DNA of 64,000 nt from Macrostomum hystrix (lineage: Eukaryota > Platyhelminthes > Macrostomidae). Under the pieces are notes generated by a model, which worked only from the letters and a program-made list of their open reading frames with translations, searched no databases and was not told the origin of the DNA. Below are positions 44,301-53,600 of this stretch, piece by piece (position 1 is the first letter of the stretch; every line of letters starts with the position of its first letter). The position numbers and the translations under genes are program-made. Location: contig CATNEN010000030.1 in assembly GCA_950097015.1 (NCBI GenBank), positions 4,511,001 through 4,575,000 on the forward strand, in the 5' to 3' direction.

Positions 44301-47300
44301 TCCGGCATGACGTCAGACATCTTGAGCAAGTAGAATCGGAGTTTATTGCACTCAATTTCGTGGTGCTCAATGATGGACCGTCGAGTGATTGGATTTTGAT
44401 TGGATCGACATTCGATGTGCTGGTGGTGCTTACATTCTGAGTGCTGCGGTCTTCGCTGGTTTGACGGACTTTTGTCAACTCCATCTTCTTCTGTTGGTGT
44501 GAAAGAAATATTATTTGACATCGAACTCATTACGATTCGACAAGCGGGACAACTTTTTCGTTTAAGTTGTCCCGACGAGTATAAAGTGCGGGTCAATTTT
44601 CAATTGGCAACTTCATGTACTGCTGTGTGCCATAGACAACGACTTAGCTTTCACTTGGTTGCTAGGTTAAAGCAGGAATGGCTCGAATTAATTGAAAGAC
44701 AGACAAGCGCAGAAGCCAAAAATAGAAGTCTTTCAAATGTCAAATGGGTTTAGAATCGGTAATAAATGAGCGTTGAAATTGTGAAATTGAAAACTTTGAG
44801 ACCAGGGTATGGACATTGGTCAAGTCCGCATAGATGCCGGAGTTTTTGAAAATGCGGTGGTCATGCACTGACCCAGGCCACGAGGCGTCAATGCTTGTAA
44901 ACTTGCACTGGACGTCGCACGTTGCTTGGACGTTGATGGATGCAAACCCCTTCCGATTGACGTACTCGTTTCCGATTATCCCACCGGGCTTCTCTATGCG
45001 TACGTGGGTGCAGTCAATCGCCCCAATAGCAGCGGGATACTTAAATCGTTCGAACCACTCCTGCTTTGCGTCATGAATAGTAATCGGAGTCTCGGTTGGC
45101 CACTTGATCCAGGAGCTTGCATCCGTGCAAACACTGCACCACTTCCCATGCAGTCTTCGAAACAGTTGTCTGATGAACACCGAATTCGCTCGCGATGCCA
45201 CTCTGAAATCCTGGATTCGCCAAGTACCTAAGGGTCATTTTCATTCGCTGCATCGGTTGTACGGCGCCGCCTGGGGTTTCTCTGCGGTCACCAAGAAATC
45301 GCTGCGCTAGAAACTCCAAGCTCGCACGCGAAAAGCGAAACAACCTTCTGTATTCATCCTCGCGAAAAGCATGCATCGTACGTCTCTCCAAGTACACTTT
45401 CATTTGGGCAGGTGCCCTTTCTGGAAGAAACTCAGCCATGCTAACAGAGCAGTAGGAAAGTATGATGCTGAATAGGCGCTGAGCACGCTGCCGACTTGAC
45501 TCAAGAAAACGCGAGCAAATGCTTCAGACATTTGTCTATGGCCAGAGTTTATTCTTGCTGACGCGAGTCTCTACTCAGTCACAGAGCAATTGCTCGAGGG
45601 GTGAACCAAGGACTTCTATATAATAGCATCCTATTATATAGAAGTCCTTGGGTGAACACTAACTCTTGAGACAATCATGCTGAGCATTTGCTCAGCAGCA
45701 AGCACTCACTTTATTCATTCTGAATTGAGAATCTCGTAGACTTTGAGCAATTGCTCACTTTATTCATGCGGCCTAATGTGTATACCCATAAATCGAATAA
45801 TTGATTGCGGAAATTTGTGTTTCGCAGCCAGGCAAAAGACAAGAACTGTTGATAATTGCCTGACCGTAACTAGCCTAATTTTCCGGCAGACAACGCTGTG
45901 CACAGTGGGCTACGGTCAGACAGTGCCCGTGTCCTACCTGGGCAAACTGGCCTGTGCGGCCGCCTGCCTCACCATCATTAGCTTCTATGCCCTGCCCCCG
46001 GTGAGTTTCGCAGCCAGGCAGGCAGCTGCGCCGACAGAAGTCCGACTCGCTTCCCACCGATCGGAAGTTCGCTTATAGTTAAACAAAACTAAGGAAACTG
46101 ATGAGAACGCAAAGTCCGATTATAAAACTTTGTGTTCGTTCGCTGCTTTGCCTTTCTAGCAATAGTTTAAACTTGCCGTTCTGTTTCTGGAGAATGAGAT
46201 GCCACATCACAGCAAAATAAACAGTTCAAGAATTTAAGGCTCATGTAAATCTTGTTTAAATAGCCTTATTTATTATTGAATAGCTCAATTTGGTAACTGC
46301 TTTAAGCAACTGTGCTTTAGAACGTGTCTGTCAAGGTCCGGCTGTTCAGGTTGAGGACTTTTCAGAACTTCTGAAACGGATATTTGTCTTGCTCCCACTA
46401 TTTTGGCAAAGTCGCTGTGTAAGAATGTTGTATTGATCACAGTCTGAGACCACAGATGGGTCAGTCTTTCGTTACTTTCGAGTCCAATCTATCATTACGG
46501 ATGGGTCAGTCTTCCGTTACTTTCGAGTCCAATCTATCATCACGGATGGGTCAGTCTTCCTTTACTTTCGAGTACAATCTATCATCACGGATGGGTCAGT
46601 CTTCCTTTACTTTCGAGTACAATCTATCATCACGGATGGGTCAGTCTTTCGTTACTTTCGAGTCCAATCTATCATTACGGATGGGTCAGTCTTCCTTTAC
46701 TTTCGAGTCCAATCTATCATTACGGATGGGTCAGTCTTCCTTTACTTTCGAGTCCAATTTATCATCACGGATGGGTCAGTCTTCCTTTACTTTCGAGTAC
46801 AATCTATCATCACGAATGGGTCAGTCCTTCGTTACTTTCGAGTCCAATCTATCATCACGGATGGGTCAGTCTTTCGTTACTTTCGAGTCCAATCTATCAT
46901 CACGGATGGGTCAGTCTTTCGTTACTTTCGAGTCCAATCTATCATCACGGATGGGTCAGTCTTTCGTTACTTTCGAGTCCAATCTATCATCACGGATGGG
47001 TCAGTCTTTCGTTACTTTCGAGTCCAATCTATCATCACGGATGGGTCAGTCTTTCGCTACTTTCGAGTACAATCTATCATCACGGATGGGTCAGTCTTCC
47101 TTTACTTTCGAGTCCAATCTATCATCACGGATGGGTCAGTCTTCCTTTACTTTCGAGTCCAATCTATCATCACGGATGGGTCCGTCTTCCTTTAGTTCGG
47201 TCTCTGAGATCAGAGACCAGAGACCAGACGAAAACTAATTTCGTCAGAAGTTATACGGGCGCGTGGGTCTAAAATCCGTCTTGTTTAAAAGCTGAAGCAA

Positions 47301-50300
47301 ACTTTTCTCACTACTATTCTCATGGCTTATAAAGTCTCCGGTGTGCTCAACCTGCCCACCTCGAATTCGGCCTTGCAGATCACTCTATGCACAGTTGGTT
47401 ACGGCGATGTGACACCTAAAACTTGGAGTGGAAAAATTGTCGCTTCATTTTGTTCAATCGCTGGCATCTCATTCTTTGCGCTTCCAGCCGTAAGTTACTG
47501 TTGTGTCTTGCACGCTTATTTAACACACATCGGACTTCGGACAATCTGACCTGCTTCTCAAGGCTCGATGTCTTTATGAGTTTCTATATTTCATTTTTCT
47601 ATTTTATTATTACACTAATATATACATGTATCTTTGCTTAAAGTTTGCTTGAAGTATATCTGGAAGCGGCTAAGAATATTAAATATTATTATATAAATGT
47701 AGTGCATGTGTACTGTTTCCATCCTCAGTGAGTTATGTTTCATTATCGCATGCTAATTTGTGTTTATCCTAACTTCGCGTATCCGATAAGCGGCTAATCA
47801 TCGCCGTCTTGCCCTGCAGAGCTTGATCACATCACCGCTGGCAGCATTAAACTGTGATCACATTATTTAAATGTGGAATCCCAACAAAAAACACTCTTCA
47901 GGGTATCTTGGGCTCCGGCTTCGCCCTGAAGGTGCAACAGCACCAGCGCCAGAAGCACCTCATCCGCAGACGGGTGCCCGCCGCCACGCTGATCCAGTCG
48001 CTGTGGCGCTGCTACGCCGCCGACCCGTCCAGTACATCTGTTGCCACCTGGAAGCCTCACATGCGTCCGCTGCGATCTCCGGGAAGGTAAGATTTGGGAA
48101 GAAACGCAAGGACCACTAGTAGATACTTGTAGATACTCGAGTAGTCCGTGAAGAAACGAAGGGTTAAATGTGTTCACGCATTCTTTCATATATTTGTTGG
48201 TTTGATATGTTGCTATTATCAGAATGCACAGATACTATATTTACTGGATAGACCACTGAGGCTAGTTTTTGAGGCACATTAGTTATTCTACTTTCTGTTC
48301 AGTAGCAGTCAGTGAAAATGTCGATTAAACTTGCGAAAAAAATCTGTAGGGCGCGGAAAAATTTTAGTTTTAGTTATGCCATAGAGTCAGTTTTTACGCA
48401 CTGAACAAATCGAAAACGGCATAAGGGCAGCTCTCTAGCCGAGAGTAAAAATATTAACCGAAAGATAATGATGGGCCAGAGGGGAGCTGAAAAGGAGGGG
48501 CTGAGGAAAGAGAGACGAGCAGCTATCCAATCAGAGACGAGGGAAAGGAAAGAGAAGTGAAGGTTGTTAGATAATAAGTTAAACAGATATTGAACAGGAG
48601 AGAGAAGAGAGTAGAATAACAGAGCGCGGCAGCGCAAACAAGCACAGAGAGAAGCGGTAAGTAATGACAGAGTTTACAATTTCATTGGTTTGTTTAAACG
48701 AGCAATCGATTAAAACGCATTGGCCAGAAGACACAGTTTCCAGCTCAGCGCTAGCCACCAATCCGCAATCGCCTCTTTGACAGCAAGTTCGGCCGGCTGT
48801 CGACCATCAAGCGCAGCAAGTCCGAGAAGGCGCACGCCACGAGCAGTTCCAACTACACCCCAATTAGGCGCAACGCGATGCCCGACCTGGACCCCAGCAA
48901 CCCGCAGGCGGGCGCCGAGACGACTTTGACTGGTGGAAAGTAAGTCCAAACACGAATTGTGTCTCAGTCGCACTCCCTTAACAGTAGAATGACAATATGC
49001 TTTAAACTACATTCAGCTTTTTACATTTCCTATGTTTGTATCACGCTATTTCCCTCATCAGGAAATACGACGGGGGATTTCAAATAAGCACTGCCTTCTT
49101 CACGATAGCTCACAAACCGAATGACCGATTTTCGTCAAAGTCCACTTTATCAATAAAAAATTTCCGCCCTTAGTTCGGAACTAAAAGCTCCGCGAGCTAA
49201 CTTTCAAAGCCCTTCGACTTCAGCATCTTTGAGATATTTAGCTACACCTTGGTGACAAGGACAGCTAAACATGGCTCTGTATAAACATCTATGGCGAATC
49301 CACATTTGTTCAATAATAAAAACATAGTCAATACAATACGCAAAAATAATAGCCGACATGGTTCCATGATGAATTTTTGTAAGCAGAAAAATTAAGACTT
49401 TACATTGGTGGTTTTTGCCACCTGGCACCAGATGAGAATCGTTGAATATCTCGCCGATGCCGAGGTATTGTGATTCTAGAAGTTGTTTCATCGGATAGAG
49501 CGGAGAATTTTAGCTCACAGGATTTTCATGGCGATTGGTTGAATATTTTGGGAGATTAAGAAAAAAGAAGAATGTGGGTGTTTGAAATACTCCCCGTGAT
49601 AATCTTTCTACAGCTCATCAGCAGAATAATAGCCACCCTGATTGTTGTGCCTGCATGTGGATAGTTTTAGCGCAGTCTCGTTTTTTTTCTTTAGTGCCAC
49701 TCTATGGATAAGGATTTATTCAATGCAAAATCGTTTTTCTCTTCCAACATTCGGCGGATACGAGGTTCAGATTCATGCAGGAGAGAAATTCGCAGGCAGC
49801 TTACAGGAATCCCGTTTAGATATTTCGCAGTGGGAGAAGAAAACTGTGCCAACCGCTACAAATCACATCACCCGGCACAGAAGAGGCATGCAGGTCGTCA
49901 GCCGGAGGCGGCAGCTTGACCGCCTGCGCCAGACCTCCAGCGAAGCGTCGTCGTTCGACGAGGAAGCGCCGGTCTTCTCAGACATTGAGGCCTCTACTCA
50001 GACCGCTGCTCAGCAGCCACAGTCACAGAATGAGCAGGCTGTGGCAAAGAGGTCCATGATGCGAAAATTCACAGACCTGGCATCGTCACTCCGGTGAAGA
50101 GAACGAATTGTTGTTTGAAATTTCCTCTCCAGTTCCTCACGCTTACATGCTTGGCAAATAATTAAGCTAACACAGCTTCTTTCTTATTAAAAAAACAATG
50201 CACTTGTAAAATGTTACTTACTCTGTTTCTTTTTCGCTTCATAATTGTTTTCGCTTAATTTTCATAATTATATAACTTCATCAAGCAATTGATAAAAGAC

Positions 50301-52954
50301 GTGCAATCTAGAGGGCCGTCGTTGATACCATGGCAGCTAGTTTGGCTGTTGGTACTGTGAATAAAACCATGTTCTACCTGACGCACTGCCTTCACTGCTA
50401 TGCCAACCTGCTTCTTCTTTTAAGATACACAAGATATCCAGATAAATTTGGTTTTGTGTATCCTGATTAGAATCTTCTTGTCCGACTTAATCATTATGGA
50501 TTGAACTGGAGTATAAGACATGAGTGCATTATTCGACAGAAACTATAGTCGTTGAAAATTGTTAGCGTTTCAATGTTTATATATAAAACTGCTTACGATT
50601 TCCGATTTGATAATCTCCTTTAAGTGAATGCAAGACACAGGGCGCACCCATTTATTTGATGGTGGAAAAGCAACCCTCTACCCTTGAAAATTTCAGAAGT
50701 CACGTGTCTCTAGCCATGACTGAGGTATCTGTTGCTGGAACAATGAAGCTGGAGCCGCAGCCGTCATTAACTTCCATAGCGCATGATGGTATGGCAGTCA
50801 CTGAGCTCTGTGACTAACGTATCGAGCCATTGCCTCCTAGCCCCGAGCAGCGTTTCCTCTTAAGTCTATATTTAGTTAATTTTGTGGTACAGGCTTCTCT
50901 GATTTGTTGGACCGTTTGACCGCAAAATGGATATTTCTATTTAGTCATAGATTACATATTTGGATATAAGTTGTTACAATTGTAATTTCTAATTGACGAA
51001 GGTGCTTCCACAACATCGTTGTTATAATTAGTCTATTTTACGAGCTCGATTTAGATTTATACGCAGTTGCGAAAACCCACGCATTTTTAGATGACGAAAC
51101 ACCGATGAAACTGACTGAAGTGCACAGGAATGCCATTCGAGTAATCCGAAAGATCAAATACTTTGTGGCAAGAAAGAAATTTCGCGAAGCCCTTCGGCCT
51201 TACGACGTGAAGGATGTGATCGAGCAGTACTCCGCCGGTCATGTGGACATGCTTGCCAGAATCAAGGTGCTGCAGTTCAGGTGGGCTTCCACAGGATTTA
51301 GAAAAAATAAATTTAAGCTTTAAAAGCTTTAAGCTTTAAAAAAAGTAACTACGCTTGAAATGATATATGAGAAAAAATATTTTCAGGCTGGATCAAATCC
51401 TGGGCCGTCAGGGCAGCAAAGACAAAGACGTCTACGAGAGCAAGGTCAGCCTGGCATCCAGAATCGTCAAGGTGGAGCGCTCGGTAGGCTACGCCCAAGA
51501 AGTTCCGCATTAAAATAAAATGGCCAATTGTAGAACCCTGACGTACTTAACCGTCCAATCAGGTTGAAGACATCGAGCGGAAGCTAGAGCTGCTGATTGA
51601 CATGTACAAGGAGGATAGGCGCGCCGTATTCTCCGACCAGCGATCACCGGCTCCGATCGGACCCCCAGCACCCCCGGGACCACCAGACAGCGGTGACACG
51701 GGCGGCGCCCGCCTGATTCTAAACTCCACAGGCAGCGCCGACAGCGAGGCGGCAGCCGCCTGCGAGGGTCGCGCCTTTCCACGCTCCCTTCCACCGAGCT
51801 TGAGAGGCCGGCGCTCAGCGATGCGGCTTGAGAAGCAACAGCAGGACACTAAGGTGAGAGTTGTGTCCCATCGTTTTCAAATATTGGATAAGGAAAAAAA
51901 GGTTGCGGTCAGCAGAGTGGCAGAAGTAATAATAAATAACAAAGACGAGCAAGTCTAGATCTTGACATCGGTGATAGTCTTATCATTGATACACGAGTGT
52001 ACTGGCTTGTCTACAGTGAAATCAGGCAAGAGGTATCTGCCAACAACCAAACTTTGTATAGGAATTTGTGCACTGCAAGATGGCGCACCCGGCTATCAAA
52101 GCCTAGAGGATTCCTTAGTACCTTAGACAAATTGACAGATTAGTCAACTGCACAATAATATTACACCCACAACCCATCCCGGCGTTGACTACTATCGTTC
52201 AGTGGTCAGAGTCGATTCTCACAAATCTTACCGCCCGCATTCGCCCCGTGCACAAACAAAGACCGAGGCTGTGCCCGGCTCCACGTCGCACAAGCTGACT
52301 CGCAACTACAGCGACCTGGGTCCACGGCCGCCGAAGCGGGTAACGTACCGCTACCTGGAGCCTTCTACAGCGCAGTTGCAGTGTCGCCCAGAGGAGCGGC
52401 AAAACTCGGCGACCCATTCCGCGGTGTGTCAGGTGCAAGTCCATGGCAACTTTACAGCGGCAGCTGACGCGGCACCTAGTCCGCCGCCGCCGCCTCTGAA
52501 ATCGCTGATTGACTTTGACGACGATGACGATGAGGAGGCCGGCGTGTTCACCGAACGCGTTGAGAACACCGATGATGAGGACGACGACGCCTTCCACTAC
52601 ACCCCGTCAGCTCCGCCGCCACCTCCGCTTCCATCGTTGCCGCTTCGCAGCGCACTGAAGCCGATGCGAAGCTGCCCGGTGACTTCGGCGAATCGGCACA
52701 GCTTTACCAACAGCGCCCTGGACGACTCCGGCGAGGACGAAAGTCCTGATCAGGAGAGGCGCCACCTGCTTGGAGAAGCCACCGCGCCACTAGCCGAGCA
52801 GTCATCCAGCAGCGTCACCGCAGCCGTGATTCCGCTAACGTCGAGGAAGCCCAACGACAAGTCTGCAGGTTCCTTGACCACCGCGGCCAACCAGCCTGCA
52901 CTGATGCGACCGGAAGTGACCGTCAAGGCTCGGAAGAAGAAGATTATTTATTGA
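35316..52954 (+). CDS. KCNQ: KCNQ (Kv7) voltage-gated potassium channel, complete, with two alternative pore exons
   Basis: Tetrameric plasma-membrane M-current-type K+ channel. Exons: 35316-35731, 36094-36280, 38500-38626, 41711-41886, 42488-42616, then 45890-46000 or 47379-47489, 47902-48086, 48784-48939, 49881-50093, 50697-50788, 51091-51280, 51387-51483, 51563-51853 and 52262-52954. With one pore exon the phases close exactly to 1020 codons plus stop. Visible are the N-terminal RMSLLGKPL box, S1-S3, the S4 voltage sensor [20 protein letters not shown]5, pore/S6, the calmodulin-binding helix A ([15 protein letters not shown]), helix B ([20 protein letters not shown]) and the tetramerising coiled coil ([16 protein letters not shown]). 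A long acidic, proline-rich tail follows. A stop codon precedes ATG 35316 in frame. Least certain are the poorly conserved 50697-50788 exon, chosen for phase, and the last acceptor at 52261, where CAAAG is weak. Confidence 0.95.
36370..37891 (-). mobile_element. Tc1-family transposon with intact terminal inverted repeats
   Basis: The inverted termini read ACTCAGCAACATTAAAAACC at the left (about 36374) and its complement at the right (about 37862-37883), extending about 40 bp with two mismatches (TACACTCAG/TATACTCAG, CTAGAGCGA/CTAGGGCGA). Each end abuts TA, the Tc1 target. The element sits in the KCNQ intron 36281-38499 in antisense orientation, immediately left of a SINE. The near-perfect termini and decayed coding region suggest a moderately old insertion. 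Confidence 0.92.
36830..37669 (-). pseudogene. Tc1 transposase, frameshifted and interrupted
   Basis: On the minus strand the DNA-binding helix-turn-helix ([19 protein letters not shown], 37620-37560) is followed, after a frame change, by [19 protein letters not shown]. The catalytic blocks are VVFTDESRF (first D, about 37215), DDNAPPH (second D, about 36935) and [15 protein letters not shown] (E, about 36840), a DD34E arrangement typical of Tc1. Stops and shifts between these blocks mean that no active enzyme is encoded. Confidence 0.9.
37975..38262 (-). mobile_element. tRNA-derived SINE, family A, copy 3 (inverted)
   Basis: On the minus strand it reads GAGTGGCAGGGCGGTTAACG, GAGCTCTATTCCGCGG, GAGGCGCAGCCGCGGAGAGA, CACTGCCTGACGATTAGAAA, GATGTACACACCTATG and AGAATTGCCTCCTCG, collinear with the copy at 26939. 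It lies 85 bp from the right terminus of the Tc1 element, in the same KCNQ intron. Confidence 0.85.
38627..41710. other. KCNQ intron with no exon; contains a second tRNA-like repeat
   Basis: The intron lies between the S2-S3 exon and the S3-S4 exon. No coding sequence was recognised apart from the tRNA-like SINE fragment at 40075-40165. A GC-rich patch at 41000-41150 is unexplained. Confidence 0.5.
40075..40165 (-). mobile_element. tRNA-like SINE head, family B, copy 1
   Basis: On the minus strand, TTTTAGCCTAGTGATGAGAG (box A-like) is followed by GGTCTGGGGTTCGATTGCAG (box B) about 30 bp later. The box B region and its flank (CCAGTGGA..AATCGAACCCC.GAC.TTTAAG on the plus strand) recur at 57812-57862. 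It differs from family A and could be a decayed tRNA pseudogene instead. Confidence 0.5.
41923..42330. repeat. 44-bp minisatellite reiterating a 5' splice-site word
   Basis: Nine 44-bp units run from 41923, each beginning GTCAGTGACAGGGGC (two units have GTCAGGG) and ending CCTATGACTGAG. The authentic donor of the S4 exon at 41887 is CAG/GTCAGTGG, and the 36 bp after it resemble a shortened unit ending GGACTGAG, so the array seems to have grown out from the splice site. Further details are in the findings. Confidence 0.93.
42792..43055 (-). other. Exon-like antisense open frame inside a KCNQ intron, unidentified
   Basis: On the minus strand a plausible acceptor (GATTTTATCACAG ending at 43056) opens an 87-codon frame with a terminal stop at 42794-42792. 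It encodes a basic, cysteine-containing segment ([54 protein letters not shown]). Its composition differs from the AT-rich intron around it. I do not recognise the family. It may be the last exon of a nested gene, or a fragment captured by a transposon. Confidence 0.3.
43420..44100. repeat. 32-bp minisatellite in KCNQ intron
   Basis: About 21 copies of a 32-bp unit (GGTGATAGCTGCAGTCCATG plus ACAGACTATTGG) with simple G/A variation at CCATGACAG/CCATAACAG. It lies in the intron between the S5 exon and the first pore exon, just left of the Harbinger relic. Confidence 0.95.
44740..45439 (-). pseudogene. PIF/Harbinger transposase (HARBI1-like), truncated
   Basis: Two overlapping minus-strand frames carry consecutive parts of a Harbinger nuclease. 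The N-terminal region is [20 protein letters not shown], a helix-turn-helix is [16 protein letters not shown], the first catalytic aspartate lies in [11 protein letters not shown] (about 44990), and the second lies in [13 protein letters not shown] (about 44870). The expected third block ending in the catalytic glutamate is absent: homology fades at about 44780. The frame change around 45100-45200 and the missing C-terminus indicate a dead fragment, antisense within the KCNQ intron 42617-45889. Terminal repeats were not identified. Confidence 0.88.
45607..45649. mobile_element. 43-bp perfect-hairpin micro-element with 8-bp TSD, copy 2
   Basis: Twenty-base arms (CAAGGACTTCTATATAATAG at 45607-45626 and its exact complement at 45631-45650) enclose a 4-base loop. 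GGGTGAAC precedes the insert (45599-45606) and follows it (45650-45657, sharing the last G of the palindrome). The outer sequence CAAGGAC...GTCC is shared with the inserts at 18344 and 48107, while the interior differs. It lies in a KCNQ intron. Confidence 0.82.
45890..46000 (+). CDS. KCNQ: KCNQ pore/S6 exon, variant a (GYGQ)
   Basis: The acceptor TTTTCCGGCAG and donor CCG/GTGAGT bound exactly 37 codons in phase 0-0. It encodes the end of the pore helix, the filter TVGYGQ and S6 ([18 protein letters not shown]). It shares 17 of 37 residues with the exon at 47379, including TLCTVGYG, one proline, GK and the end ISF-ALP. Unusual for KCNQ are Gln in place of the conserved Asp after GYG, no glycine in mid-S6, and PP-G instead of PA-G at the S6 bend. 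The open frame, splice sites and selective conservation argue that it is used. It was not seen to contain any defect. Confidence 0.88.
46456..47200. repeat. 45-bp minisatellite between the two pore exons
   Basis: Sixteen copies of a 45-bp unit (ATGGGTCAGTCTTTCGTTAC plus TTTCGAGTCCAATCTATCATCACGG, second part 25 bp described as TTTCGAGTCC then AATCTATCATCACGG). A stop-free 260-codon frame results only because 45 is a multiple of three, and it is not in frame with the upstream exon. Each unit contains ATGG/GTCAGTC, a donor-like word. Its place between alternative exons may affect exon choice. Confidence 0.95.
47379..47489 (+). CDS. KCNQ: KCNQ pore/S6 exon, variant b (canonical GYGD)
   Basis: The acceptor GGCCTTGCAG and donor GCC/GTAAGT bound 37 codons in phase 0-0, the same boundaries as the variant at 45890. 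It encodes [19 protein letters not shown] and S6 [18 protein letters not shown], which continues into [11 protein letters not shown] on the next exon. This matches the usual KCNQ pore: GYGD, the S6 glycine and the PAG bend are all present. It is probably the ancestral copy. Confidence 0.93.
48107..48150. mobile_element. 44-bp palindromic micro-element with 8-bp TSD, copy 3
   Basis: Starts CAAGGACCACTAGTAGATAC and ends TACTCGAGTAGTCCGTG, closely matching copy 1 with 4 extra bases in the middle. AAGAAACG flanks it on both sides (48099-48106 and 48151-48158). It begins 21 bases after the end of a KCNQ exon, just inside the intron. Confidence 0.83.
49060..49615 (-). mobile_element. Dispersed foldback-type repeat, copy 2 (inverted, most palindromic)
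   Basis: The left part is the inverted complement of the 55245-55685 copy (CACTGCCTTCTTCACGATAG, TGTATAAACATCTATGGCG, GGTGACAAGGACAGC). The right part turns round into GAGAATCGTTGAATATCTCG and ends GTGTTTGAAATACTCCCCGT, the complement of its own left end (ACGGGGGATTTCAAATA). This copy therefore shows long terminal inverted repeats. It lies in the KCNQ intron 48940-49880. Confidence 0.72.
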
Positions 52955-53600
52955 CTTATCCAGAATCACTAGCAGCAAGATGCATCTACGTGGGGCCGAA
53001 TTTCGAATGCTAAAATTGCAGCTCTGGCATTCTACTTGTATTAACCCCTAGAACACATATTTCACTTTAATGCTATCCGCGACGCTGCTTCGAAATTTTT
53101 GCTGTTTACACGTCTACTTAAAATATACAGGCAAAGGGAGCAGCCATTCAAAGTAAATATATATATATATATATATTGGCGTACACAGGCGGGAGTTTGT
53201 TGCGCAACATATCTCCACCAGCTTTAAATCAGCTATATAATTATGTTTTTACTATTATACATGAGCATCTGGCCCAAAGTGAAAACTGGAATTCATTTAA
53301 CTGATTACTAGCTGTCACTAAATTATTGATTGCGTGTACATAACTTTTACCATGCTTTTCTGCCCTGTGTAAAAAACAATTACTTGCTGATTTCATTTGG
53401 GCAGGAAAGATATATAACCTCGAATGGAAGCGCTATAAATACATCCTAAAATACAATGAGGATGCTGCGTTTACAAGTACAGTATAGTCGAGCACTATGC
53501 GCATTGAATCCAGGTAGTGTTAACAAAAGCTTTGTAATTCTTATTTCATTCAATGGTCTCAGAGAAGCTGAAGTCTAAACATATGATTGGGACCGCGTCT
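52955..53600. other. KCNQ 3' flank with (AT)n run
   Basis: The presumed 3' untranslated region follows the stop at 52952-52954. A pure AT dinucleotide run lies at 53157-53176. No unambiguous polyadenylation signal was picked out. Confidence 0.5.

Noticed and set aside
45071..45439. Domesticated Harbinger (HARBI1-like) gene
   Set aside because: The frame change and the missing third catalytic block with no compensating splice site favour a dead transposon fragment.
46456..47238. 260-codon plus-strand open frame with a repeated [10 protein letters not shown] motif
   Set aside because: A 45-bp array, divisible by three, within the intron between the two KCNQ pore exons and out of frame with the upstream exon.
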